From Amia ocellicauda (taxonomy: Eukaryota; Chordata; Actinopteri; Amiiformes; Amiidae), in NCBI RefSeq assembly GCF_036373705.1, contig NW_027102660.1, positions 806,001-870,000 on the forward strand: a DNA stretch of 64,000 nt. The letters run 5' to 3'. Made by a program: the position numbers and the translations under genes. The notes under the pieces were generated by a model. That model made no database searches. It was not told the DNA's origin and was given only the letters and a program-made list of their open reading frames with translations. Below, one piece after another: positions 9,051-19,774 of this stretch (within the stretch, counting starts at the first letter, position 1; each line of letters opens with the position of its first letter).

Positions 9051-12000
9051 AAGGCAGAGTGGTATAATCAGTCTTCAACACTCTTTTATTGTACACCACC
9101 CTGAACCGTTTGTTTAGTGATCTATTTTACAACGTGTACCCCTTTTTATTGCGATAGATCTGATTTCCGGCTGTAATAATCTCACGAGGAGGCGCGTCTT
9201 TCTCGGTTAAAAAACTTTCTACCAGGGTCGTCAGAGACTTGATGTTAATGAGCTTGATGTTACAGTGGTTCAGAGTGAAACCCTTAACTTTCATACAGGT
9301 CTTACCCGCAGCCGTTCTGTATGCGTAAGTCTTAGGACCCCCTGAAACAAACTCCACTATGTGGTCCTGAGGATCTAGTTCACTCGTTAACTCCCCAAGG
9401 TAGTCCCCGAGGGGAGGGACCCAATCCCCTGGCCTGGTGACAAAGATTACAGAGTCAGTATCTTGATAGAGCGTGCGTTCCTGCAACTGATCCATTAAGT
9501 TGTACAGTTCAAGCCGGGCGAAAGCCGTGGTAAAAACCGCTATGAAAACATTAACGTTCCCCTGTTTGGTGGGGAAATCTTTAGGGGCCCTCCACTGGAC
9601 CTGTGCCACGTGGTCATTTAAGAATTGAAAGTGTGATACTGCATGTTGTTTGGAAAACATAAATTCTATAAACTGTTTAGGGGTTTTAATCAAGGTTGTG
9701 TTTAGACGGTAATTTCTTTCCCCAAACTTACCCCACAGACTGTTTAAAATCAGTTTGGACATTTGTCTCTTGGCGGGGTTTACAGTTATGTTCCCCGGCT
9801 CTAGACGGATCCCTTCCTTTTCAAAATATTGCTGAACGTATTGCTCTTTGGCCGCGGAGTCAACACACCATGAGGGATAGCCCGATGCCTCCTGTTTCCC
9901 TTTCAGATGGGTCATAATGTAATCAGCAAAAAGAGTATCAGGTTTTTCAGAAAAATGCCAAACCTCATACACCTTACCGACTCTGTAACCTTTCTCCACC
10001 GCCTTGTCAAGCTCAATGCTACACCAGACACCCGTCAGCGCTCTCTCTTCATCACTGTGCAGACAAGAGGTAGTTTGATTTTCAGTTTCCACACACGTTC
10101 TACACAGAGGGAACATCAATTTTCCCGAACACCTGTAAGGCAACACGGGTAAGAACAGCTCGCGAGGAGGGTACATGGTGACTTTGATCAAACCAAAGTA
10201 ATGTCCGATTTCGAGAAAGTCACGATAAACAATGGTTGGACGCCCCATCGGGTACATTTTGGTCTTGTTGACATAAGGGTACAGACTGGTGAAATCATAG
10301 TAATCTACTCTCTCACCCTCCTTTACCTCATAATGTAAACAGAGGGCATTGGTACGACCCCCAAATAACGCATCCCGGGGCTCTAGACGTTCAGGAAAGT
10401 CCAAGGTTTCCATAAACCGTTGTACCCCCGCATCCTGTTGCTTCAGGGTCGTCCACTCGTGTTCCCAAATCACCAGCACGTTCAAACCATAGGTGTTTTT
10501 TAAAGTTTCAATTCGTTCCTGGAAATCATAGTACATATCACCGCAGAGTTTTTGTGTTACAGGGTTAAAGGTGTTTGGGTCGAAGCACTGAGGACAGCCA
10601 TGGTAAATACAACCTGCAAACTCATAAGCGGTACGCCGCCCGGACACGTCGCTAAAACCGTCTAAGTAGTAAGGCCCCATTTTGACTTCCCCTTGATTTA
10701 AAGCATGTCTGATGAAGATGTTATCCCGGGCACTCAGGTATTCCAGCCACTGTATGGAGACAGTCGAAAAGTTCTTTTGTCTAGCACGATAGTTGTCAGA
10801 AGTGGTGACCGCTATAGTGATTTTCTGCAAGAAATTGGACCGATACATTTTCATGCAGAGAGACGCTATGGTCACACTTTGCAAAGGGTCGAGACCCGAT
10901 GTGTTGATAACCTCGGCGCGGAAACGCACACAGGCTTCTTTAAGGATCACCACATCATTTTTACAATAAGCGGCCATCTCTTCTCGGTAATCAAAAACAC
11001 CTCCCTTAACCGTATTGTACCATTTAAAGAATTCCTCCCTCTCATGAGACATCATAGTATCAACCCCATAATAAGAGGCGGGCAGGTAGGACCCTCGATA
11101 ATTTTGAGTGTCCAGAGTATTAAAAAAATGGCAGAACCAACCTTTCTTCTGAGCCTCAAAACCCAGAGCCTTAGGCAAAGCGCTCAATTTCATGGGGAGG
11201 AAATTTAACGAGTCTATGTAACGTTAGTTGAAAGCTTCGTCGGTGAAACACATGATCTTGTTACCCTGAGCTATTATTTTTGGGGTCACCCCATTTTCCA
11301 CCAGATACTTCATCAAAATGTAAGAATCATAACCCTTAGCATTGTGGGCAATAAATGTGTAATTGAGGTATTTTGGACCGCGATACCGCGTAAAGAAATC
11401 CCTGACACAACTCTCACCGCTAGCTGACCACTCACGATCCAACATGTCAATACAGTGTATATAATTAGCAACGTGGACCCCGTTTTCTTGCCGGCATTCA
11501 AAAGCAAAAAAGACATACCGGTTGTGCGGCGGCTCCTTTTTAACCGGCTGAATAAAGCACTGGTGTTCGGACCCCGGGGTTAAATCAGCATTACAGATCC
11601 TGCATCTCGGCTCCAGACATTTGTGTGGTTTTATCTCATGAAAACGGTACTGGAGGCAACACTGCGGGCAATATTTAGTTTGATCACAATAACTCAATTT
11701 TTTAACCCCCTCAGCAGCGGCCCTCTGTACCTTATGCTCGGAAAAACAGAACGCTGAGAGACAAATCCTTAAGCAATCTTTACATCGGATGGTAGGGGCC
11801 AAACCCTTACGACATTGCGGATTGAAACAGACGTTACAGTAACCGTCACAGCGGTGCTTAAGCTTATCATTGAAGGCCTTATAACACCAATGACAAACAT
11901 ACGAACAACCCAAAAAAGCCGTCAAACTCTTTATTCCATAGTAATGACTATCACTTAGGAAGAGAAACAGTGTCTGTGTATGGGTTTCAGGATGTGTCTG

Positions 12001-13268
12001 AAATTTCACAAATACTTCCTTTACCTCACAACGGTACCACACAACAATTTTTAAAGACAACAACTCCTCAAACTTGGTGATGTCTGAAAAGGCAACCATC
12101 TGTTGAGAGTTTAAGCCGGCCCTCTGATGAAGCATTAAAGCCTCTTGCAGAGCTTGGGGTTCAGGCATGTCGGGGGTGAGTAGTTTTATTAAACTGTAAG
12201 CAAAACAGAGCTTATTGTCCCCACTGGAACTCACCACTAATTGCCTGAGCTTGGTCCTAATTATGTTGTTCTTCAAGCATTTCGACAGTCTTCTAAGCGC
12301 CCCACCCTCAGGGTTATGAACCACATTCATTACCAGAGACAGACTTTCATCAGCTAAGATGGCTGCGTTACTTTGCAATAACGCTTCGATTTTAGCCAGA
12401 CATCTAAATTATCTCCACTCAGCATTACAGATAGGTTGCTAAACAAATCATCCCCTCTGAGTTCTAACTGTACAACATCTCGAGGTCTGACCCTTTCAGC
12501 AACCTGTTCAAGCATTTTCTGCAAGGCCTCGTGTATGTTGACAAATATTTCTGCATAATTGTCACAATTTAAAAGTTCTGCAAAATTAAAACGCTGAATA
12601 ATTTCAAAATTGTTATAGGCCGGTCTATCTATAATCACGGGATCACTGGTACTCTTGGACACATCATCATTTTGAACAAAGCCTTCACCCCCTACATTCT
12701 CACAGAGCATGTCCTCCACAGCCTTATCAGTCTCAGAACCCTCCACATTCCGAACACCCCCACTGCTGACATCTACAAAACCCCCTTTTTGAGGAGGCTC
12801 ATTTAAAGCCTGTAAAAGTCCTTCAAAGATATCCAACCGGTTAATGTCAATACCCTCCTCTATAGTGATGGCTGCTTCTGCCGCCATCCTGTGTTCTAAT
12901 TGTCTCAAATCATTTATAATAGGGGCAGAATTTGGTAGGGGTAGCTCCTCCAAAGCCTCCACCATTTCAAACAAATCGGGGTGAACTAGGGGGTGAACCT
13001 CTATAAGCGCTACCGGTGGGAGGTGGTTATTTAGATCATTGACCATCTGTAACAGGTCGGGGTTCACCGGTAAGTCTGTTAATTCACATTCTATCGGTGG
13101 TAATTGGGGGTTATTTGAATCATTTATCATTTGTAATAGTTCCAGGTTCATTGGGACATCAGAGGAGTTCACAACAGGGCCGGGGATGTTCTCTCGGGAA
13201 GGTCTTTTTGGGGCCCTAGCTTGTTCATAATCCTTTAGTTTGTGAGTTCTTTTACCAAGTCAGGACAT
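9040..13268 (-). pseudogene. Protein-primed DNA polymerase B, at least five lesions
   Basis: Family B polymerase with the order: N-terminal acidic repeats (LLQMVNDLNN type), Cys-rich zinc-binding region, exonuclease motifs, then polymerase motifs DFTSLYP (A), KLILNSLWGKFGE (B) and DTDS (C). Lesions shared by copies 1-3: TGA two codons after the likely ATG at 13268 (13262-13260); a frame change between the 272-codon frame ending at 12354 and the frame that continues from there; TAA at 11226-11224 before the SLNFLP region. Private: TAA at 9129-9127. ExoI reads FAFE instead of FDFE. From 11193 a 688-codon frame is open. The end overlaps the ATPase start. Confidence 0.93.
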
Positions 13269-13334
13269 TTTTTAAAAAAAAAAATATTTTTCCAACAACC
13301 CACAATAGTAAGGCATTTTGTGTCTATTAAAACA

Positions 13335-15188
13335 TTAAATACGGTACAATTCGTTAGTAAGGGGATTAATAAGGGTGTTTTGGCTCTCTATCATCAGGTT
13401 TTGCCCCACTAACACAAGTCTTTGATTTTGTAACAAAGTATGTAGCAACTCATGCCGACCTTCAGGAAGTAGCTCCGGGGGCTGGTGGCCTGGCTCAGCT
13501 TCAAAGGATGGTCGCTCCGGTAAATCTCGGTCGAAGGAGGCAGGGAGCGAGCGTATACTCATGGACGGAGACCAAGAAGGCCTTTGCGGTTACACCCTGG
13601 CCAAGCGCGGGGTACTGTTCCGCGTTTCTGTAGCCAAGAAACGGGTCTGGGGGGACGATGTTGAAACCAGGCCGTCGTTGGGTGGTGTGTCAGCCCTGAC
13701 TGACGGCGACCCCTGAGGTTGTTGGATGCCTGTATTTGTTCCGCCCGACAATGCGGCGGGCTGAATCTGGGGTGTTGAATTACCCCCAGAAGGCTGTGGC
13801 CTGAGTAGATGTTGGGGTGTCTCCAAGACCACCGTGGGGGATCCTCTCGGTGATCTCACCGGGGAAGATGTTTGATCCCACTTAGACGGGGTAATTGTCC
13901 TCAATAGCTCATCCACAGAATGACTATCCCAAGAGTCTTGGGAAGAATAAAAATATACATTACATTTACATCTTTAAACGGCGACAGAAATCAAACTTAA
14001 AACAACATGTCCAGGACATTCAAAACCTTTAGCTTTTTTAGACCTTTGAAAATAGCCTTAGACATTCACTACAACGCCTTATTATTTACAGACAATATAT
14101 TTATTAGGACTTGATAATAAATGTAAAACAGAGAAGCCGCTGTAAATATTAAATACAATGAACACCTTCAAGCCTTTTCCTACAACCACTTTAAAACAGA
14201 AGTATAATAGCGGGAGATAAGCCAAACAACTTACTAAACCCTTTCGGACGGCTTTACTTCCTAACCAGACGGTACGGCAATCGGTCATTTCTAAACACGT
14301 TCCCCAGAAACAAGCCTAGACCTGTCCGGACTTCTAAAGATCTTTCCCAGAACCCCCCGCCCTACAGGAAACGGTCACCCATCGCTTAAATATTAGCCCC
14401 CAACGGGCAAAACAAAGCCCTTTTAAAAACATTAAAGTTTGAAAGATCTTACTTACCTCCACAGAATAATCGTTTCTTATGTTTTTCGGCTGGTTTAGCT
14501 TTTTGCACCGCTGTGAATGTAAGAGACATGTTTAACCTTTAACCACACCGCTTTATAAAAAGCTTTAACCTCTTACAGGCTGCAGATATATACTCACAGC
14601 TATCAGATACCGGGGCTGACGGCCTTTCAGATTCTTGAAAGGTTACGGTTCTCGAAGGTAAAACGAAACAAGCCCTCGATGTGGAAGGCCTTTCGTTGTC
14701 TCGAACCACGTTTCTTAATACTGCTAGACAGGATAATTTTTTAAAATTAACAAAACTGGACTCAAACATCTTACAGAAACGTTATACAAACAAACAGGGG
14801 TTTAGTTCTTACCCGGTCGGCAGACAGCCTGTCTAGGGACAACCACTTCTCTTGGTCGATCCTCGGAGACATTAATCACAGGCCTTTCGATAGTTTCTGT
14901 GTAATTAAAGAGACCGGCATTAATATATATTAAAACGTTTTCATAACTCTAATGAGCCGCTTCAAAACCACACACACCCATACATAAGAACCCATGAGCG
15001 CAAACACAAAAATCTTACCGTCGTTGTTCCAGATGATCTCCTCAGCGTTGGGAATTAACTCCTGTTGACTGGCTGAAAAATAATTTTACAGAACTTAAAA
15101 CAGATGACGCTCTGAGTCAATGAAAATAATCTGAAGACTTGCCTAAAAACTCGTTTAAATCGAAGTCGCTGATGTTGTTTCCGGACAT
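13335..15188 (-). pseudogene. Six-exon spliced gene, unknown product, one nonsense codon in copy 1
   Basis: Exons on the minus strand: 15188-15143 (starts with ATG), 15072-15019, 14896-14813, 14720-14598, 14510-14457 and 13936-13335. Donors are GCAAGT, GTAAGA, GTAAGA, GTGAGT and GTAAGT; all acceptors end in AG after pyrimidine-rich tracts. All five introns are phase 1 and the exons sum to 963 bases, exactly 321 codons. Exon 1 is acidic (SDFDLNEFL). ERPS recurs in exons 4 (twice) and 6. Exon 6 is Pro/Ser-rich with many SP and TP sites and ends in a helical, Leu-rich stretch. TAA at 13592-13590 interrupts exon 6 here. Function unknown; a regulatory protein is a guess. Confidence 0.8.
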
Positions 15189-15300
15189 TGTTGATCTTTA
15201 GTTTTAAATCGAAAGGTCAGTGTGAGTCTGTCGAGCTGAAGACCAGACCTTCATACTTATACTGATGGCCACATGCCGGATCTGCTTGTAAGGCATTGTT
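15189..15300 (-). promoter_or_regulatory. TATA-like promoter of the six-exon gene
   Basis: On the minus strand AGTATAAGT at 15263-15255 lies 67 bases before the ATG of exon 1, the same distance as the TATA-like box of gene A on the other arm. The segment is conserved in copies 2 (about 32280) and 3 (about 50823). Confidence 0.5.
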
Positions 15301-16453
15301 CTGGTCTGGCCTTTGTGCCGCCCTGTTACCAATTAACATATCAAAACCAACCAATAAAATGACACTGCATCAAATTTCAAATAGAAACCAAGATGGAGAC
15401 GATCTCTCTCCTCTCTACTCTAAACTTTTATTAGAACCTTTTGGTCTCTCAAAAAACATTTTTAAGCATCAAGACCTATAGTCAACAACCACTAAGAATA
15501 TTTCAGGCCTTTATAAGCGCTAAAAAACAACCTGAGCCAAGAAAATAACTATAAAGATCTAAAATAACTAGCGCTTTTACAGTGATTTTTTTTTTTTTTT
15601 TTTATAGCGATGCTTTGTTTGGTATTAAACAAGTCACAAACTACTCAGAACAGCGTTTATCCCCGCAAAAGAGATATTTGGGTTTATTTTACAAAGCTTA
15701 TAAATTATATAGGTTAAAAGTATTCTGAATGTTTTGATACCACACGCCATACGTACTGTTGTCTGAGCCCACCCCCGCCCCCCATGGTGTGAGTGATTTA
15801 GCCTTGAGTGTTGTGATCTATTTAGCATTGAGTGATCAGTTGTTTTTATTTTTTAAACGATTCCTTATCATCAGGGATTGAGACTGCTAAAATACCTTAA
15901 AAGCATATCCTTATCTTAAGTCTAACTCTTATGAGCTTTAAGACCCTAGAATGTATTTAAGTAAAACGACTGAACACATTATGTGAGAGATAAAATTTAA
16001 CCACAGCTTTTTTTGTTTTTGTTTTACAAAAACAATTAACCTATACACACAAACACCCACACACACACCCTCTTTTTTAATTTTATTTTTAATTAAATTT
16101 GAGGGGAGAGACAGAGCCAGATACAGTGTGGATAACATAAGAACCCTATGCAAAACAGGCATTGTTAGGACCTGGGATCATAACAGACAACAGAACTTGT
16201 TGATCTTATAAAATGATTGGGCGAGAGAGAGAGAGAGACAGACAGAGACAGTGTGAATATGATAAACGCACTATTCAAAACTGGCATTGTTAAGACCTGG
16301 GACCATTACAGACAACAGAACTTGTTGATCTTATAACGGTTTAGATTTACTAAACCATTACATGTATATTTAAAAAAGACCCCCAACCACTACAGGAAGA
16401 GCCGACCCATTCACACTCTACAGTTGACCAACAAGAACAACAAGAACAACAGG
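15301..16453. other. Non-coding right arm of copy 1
   Basis: A/T-rich DNA with no credible gene. It holds a poly(T) run at about 15583-15603, CA-rich microsatellite at about 16040-16066, and a diverged tandem duplication (next entry). Everything after about 15775 is unique to this copy because copies 2 and 3 are truncated there. Confidence 0.7.
16104..16336. repeat. Diverged tandem duplication in right arm
   Basis: Two units of about 110 bp (about 16104-16210 and 16225-16336). Each runs from a GA-rich start through ACAGTGTG and CATTGTTA to CAGAACTTGTTGATC-TTATAA. They are clearly related but diverged. A (GA)n run separates them. Role unknown. Confidence 0.75.
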
Positions 16454-16638
16454 TTATGGGCGGCCTTGTTGTTCAGGGTTTTATGGGTGTACACTTTCTG
16501 ACGGATATGACGTAGGAATAATTAAGGATATAACTCTACCTAAAATCACGCCCCCCAATTATGACGTAGGAATATTAATAAGCTTAGGGCATACGTCATA
16601 ACAAAATAGGCCGCGCCCAAAAAACCCTACTATCTACT
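16454..16638 (-). repeat. Right terminal inverted repeat, copy 1
   Basis: Reverse complement of the left repeat. Here all three ATF/CRE motifs are intact (16508-16513, 16562-16567, 16593-16598). It ends CCCTACTATCTACT. It is the only right terminal repeat in the window. Confidence 0.93.
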
Positions 16639-16644
16639 CATAAG
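16639..16644. repeat. Right target-site duplication CATAAG, copy 1
   Basis: Exact match to 367-372. The bases that follow (AGTAACAGCAATGTCG) equal those following the single CATAAG of the unoccupied sites at 33795 and 34759, which confirms the element boundary. Confidence 0.92.
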
Positions 16645-17251
16645 AGTAACAGCAATGTCGCCGATCCTGCTACGGTCGTATTGTAACAGCAACAACATGT
16701 ATCGATTTTAAAAGTGTCAGTTCCAGCGCTTCGCAAAGCTACCCTTCTGCGATCGTTTGTTCTCAAGGTCAGGATTTCTTGCCACTCCGATGAAGAGAAA
16801 ACGATGGCCAGCCTTGGGGCAGAGAGATGGCGACAGGTAACACGGCACTGGCACGCGTGCACCGCGGGTTGTTTCCGCACAGTTTCGAACCAGGGACCTT
16901 TCGCATGTGAGGCGTATGTGATAACGCTATGCAACGGAAACCGACACTGCCGCTTCTTGCTTCGAACGGTTACCGTTGAAGCCTGCTGGTAAAACGGGCT
17001 GTGGCGTTTCAGGTCGGCTAGACTGTGAGATGGCGTCTGAAGTGCCGCGAAAGGATGCCATTTTCACAGACCTGTTTGGCATTGCTAAAGGGCACATCAG
17101 GACACTTTGGAAACTCTTTCAAAGGCAGGACGCCCTGCGCTCTGACAGTGCCTGCACTTAGCCCAACAAGGTGATGCTGAATGGCTTGTTCAAACGGCTG
17201 GTGGTCTTCCGTCACCACCAGACTATCAGAGCTATACTGCGCCTTCAACTA
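16645..17251. repeat. tRNA-Val repeat between copies 1 and 2
   Basis: Same spacer as at 33801-34085 followed by the left-flank spacer of 57-372. It contains a degenerate tRNA-Val (next entry) and no protein gene. Confidence 0.85.
16870..16941 (-). pseudogene. Degenerate tRNA-Val (CAC)
   Basis: Recognisable tRNA-Val body with anticodon CAC, but one base shorter than the 73-base copies and with changes in the D arm, anticodon stem, T stem (3' side reads CTGTG) and acceptor. It is probably not functional. Confidence 0.75.
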
Positions 17252-17257
17252 CATAAG

Positions 17258-17442
17258 AGTAGATAGTAGGGTTTTTTGGGCGCGGCCTATTTTGTTATGA
17301 CGTATGCCCTAAGCTTATTAATATTCCTACGTCATAATTGGGGGGCGTGATTTTAGGTAGAGTTATTTCCTTAATTATTCCTACGTCATATCCGTCAGAA
17401 AGTGTACACCCATAAAACCCTGAACAACAAGGCCACCCATAA
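17258..17442 (+). repeat. Left terminal inverted repeat, copy 2
   Basis: 185-bp repeat with all three ATF/CRE motifs intact, nearly identical to copy 1's left repeat. Confidence 0.92.
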
Positions 17443-17560
17443 ATACCCCCACCCCTCTGAAGGCAACGCCCCGAAACTCTCCTCTCTATTTAAGAACCCG
17501 CGCTGCTTTTAGGCAATACCTCTTTAATTCTCAGCATCTGAAACATCCCGCTTCTTCAAC

Positions 17561-18271
17561 ATGTCCAGCGACATCAACATGAAACCCCGCAAGAAACAAT
17601 CCCAGGCAAGGGTTCCTGTACTCACCAATTTGAAGATTGAACGCTCCTGGGTGTTGTTCTGGGGGGCTCGACGGGGTTACCGCTTTAAAAGGGATCCCAG
17701 CTATGTTGGAGTGGAGCTTTTTGCTTTGGGAGAGAAGGAGGGTACGTTGGAACCTTTTGAGACGGTAATTGAATACTCTTATGAGGACTGGTTGAAGGTG
17801 ATGGCCTGGAGAGATCTGGGGCTTGTGGATAAGACTCTAGAAGGCTTGCAAGAGGGACCAAAAGAATGCGAAATGGAGTCTCCGACTCAGGGTTTTGAAA
17901 GGTGTGAATGGGAAAGCTTGCAGAACTACGGTAGAGTGGTGAAGAGTCTATCTCTAACTACAGATCGTAAGGTTTTGTTTAGCAGTACCCTGATTACAAA
18001 CCCTATTGAAGGGGGTGTGGAGGATCCAGAAAAACAGGTTACTGAAATTATGTTTGACGCCGTGGACTGGCCGTTCTTGAAAGAGGTCATAAACTGTATA
18101 AATGATGGTTTTGACATCTTGACCAAATGTTCGCAACTGGATTTGGTTAGAAGGAGAATATGCTGGATTATGGATTATATATCCCCCTTGAATGACGACG
18201 ACGATGATAAAACAGATGACGTGTGGGGTTTTGGAGGGGGGTCTGACGGCTCAGGGGCTACTCTATTCTAA
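17561..18271 (+). CDS. Gene A, 236-aa unknown protein, intact
   Basis: Full-length form. N-terminus basic (KPRKKQSQAR), then a mixed alpha/beta-looking body with several Trp (W31, W36, W73, W78 region), a short hydrophobic segment near residue 200 (RRRICWIMDYI) and an acidic tail of five Asp followed by a Gly/Ser-rich end. No signal peptide or known motif is seen. It is the same length as the copy 5 version, which supports the reading. Early, virus-host regulatory function is possible from its position only. Confidence 0.78.
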   Translation: MSSDINMKPRKKQSQARVPVLTNLKIERSWVLFWGARRGYRFKRDPSYVGVELFALGEKEGTLEPFETVIEYSYEDWLKVMAWRDLGLVDKTLEGLQEGPKECEMESPTQGFERCEWESLQNYGRVVKSLSLTTDRKVLFSSTLITNPIEGGVEDPEKQVTEIMFDAVDWPFLKEVINCINDGFDILTKCSQLDLVRRRICWIMDYISPLNDDDDDKTDDVWGFGGGSDGSGATLF

Positions 18272-18349
18272 GAGGGCGGTGTGTCGTGACGTAGTGAAGA
18301 GATAGGATAAAAGGCGCAACAATTCATTCATGGTTTAAAATTAATGAGA

Positions 18350-19197
18350 ATGTCTTACCCGAAAGCTGCGGATGTCGACAGGCTCTACAGGCCTCTTCAA
18401 ACCCGGGATCACCCCTGGTTCTATTCCCCAGATTTTGTATACACTCCGGAACCCTCTGACTGCGGTTACTCTCCGAGACCTCAGACCCCGGTCCCTCATT
18501 ACGAAACAACATGCGGTGCGATGGATGTCCAAATGAGTCTCGGGGATCCCCAGCCTCTGGAGCTCATGGAGGGCCTCGATTTTGCCGAACTGTCTACCGT
18601 CTGTGCGTCTCAGGAGGGGGTCAGTCCAATTGATGTTGAAACACCCCACAAACCACCAGGCGACCCAATGAGCATCGGACTGTCCCGGGGGGTGATGAAG
18701 ACGCAGGATTTATGCCCGGGGTATGTGACCAAGTAAGCAGAGTGGTTAAAAGCACCCTGGTGTATATTCTGAGTGCTCTCATCGACCGAGCTCTGAAAGA
18801 AGTCTGTCGGGGGTGTGAAGTGAATCACCCCAGTCAGTTGAGACACAGTTGTTTGTTTGAACCAGACCGTTACTATTTCCTGTTCTATTTCAACGTGTTT
18901 TACAGAAGACTGAACAAACCGTGGCTGAAACCGGCACTAATCAAGGCGCTGTCTTACTCCCACATACATGTCACTGCGGGACAAGTCCAGAAAATCATAG
19001 ATGAGATTTTGCTGGAGCTGAAAAAGGAGCCGTTTATAATAGAGAAACTTGCGCAGCTGCTCAATGACCTGGATGAGTCGAGTAGAAAAACCGCTGGCAA
19101 GCTAAAAGCTTATTTCTCCCGTAAAGAAGTTAAAGCTGGGGGCAGCGACGAAGAATTCGACATCTACGCCACTGATTCAGACTCTGACCTGAACTAA
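18350..19197 (+). pseudogene. Gene B, one-base frameshift
   Basis: Colinear with the 282-aa gene but 848 bases long. One base is lost in the G-run near 18687, just before the helical domain. An upstream ATG at 18344 is private to this copy. Both halves are otherwise open. Confidence 0.8.
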
Positions 19198-19209
19198 GGG
19201 ACTTTGAAC

Positions 19210-19602
19210 ATGGGGAATGTTCTGGACTGCTTCTGCAACTGGTTCTGTCATCAACACTCTGCAGCTAACCTGAGAGCGTTATTACACCATGTGCTTGACA
19301 GAAAAGTAGCCAACGCGAGCCTTTTCTCTACAGATTTAACCATCGATGAGGATCAACTTTCAAACCTGGCAAAGTGAATGGCTGCTGTAACAAAGACCGG
19401 TGGGTACGAACACTGGGATGAAGGGCTCAAGGGGGCCAAGAATGATATTAGGCCATTTCATCAACATCTGTATGACCTTTTACTGAGCATGTTTAATACA
19501 CCTCTGTTTACTTTTAAAATAGGTCATATTGTTGTTTTATTTACATATGTAACTGAGGTGTGTGCCTACAAGATAAAGAAACAGGTATATTTGTTGATAT
19601 AG
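19210..19602 (+). pseudogene. Gene C (possible Bcl-2-like), nonsense at codon 56
   Basis: TGA at 19375-19377 is the same lesion as in copies 1 and 4. An ATG directly follows the stop, so the BH1-like part could be read as a 74-aa remnant starting at 19378. Confidence 0.55.
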
Positions 19603-19774
19603 ATCAAGTAACCAATCATCTGATTTCTTTTTGTCTGGACCGTAGAGAAAATTGTTGTGTATGTTATACTTTTCTCAAATGTCTAAAAAGGGGTATCTGC
19701 TCTCCTGAAGTTGAATAAAAAACCTTGTATAAAAACTTTGCGCATAGTGTGGGTCTGTGTGGTTATTTGACAGA

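Larger units (their letters stand above)
373..16638 (+). mobile_element. Maverick/Polinton (adintovirus-like) copy 1, full length
   Basis: A 16,266-bp element bounded by 185-bp terminal inverted repeats and a 6-bp target duplication. It holds the full Maverick gene set: integrase, capsid proteins, adenain-like protease, packaging ATPase and protein-primed polymerase B, plus left-arm genes and a spliced right-arm gene. It is the only copy in the window with both ends. Many genes have stop codons or frameshifts, so it is a fossil. Only gene B and the 111-aa protein are clearly open. Confidence 0.95.

Noticed and set aside
10705-11208. 167-codon plus-strand frame inside the polymerase gene
   Set aside because: Antisense shadow of the polymerase; broken in copy 2.
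12354-12400. Programmed -1 frameshift in the polymerase
   Set aside because: The overlap has no convincing slippery heptamer; a shared lesion or splicing is more likely. Kept only as an open alternative in the findings.
19757-19774. Extending integrase upstream to GTG (and similar GTG/TTG starts for polymerase, gene C and exon 6 frames)
   Set aside because: Eukaryotic translation needs ATG in most cases; ATG 19775 fits the TATA box and the family. The GTG at 13916 is simply an internal codon of exon 6, and the TTG at 12378 lies inside the polymerase.
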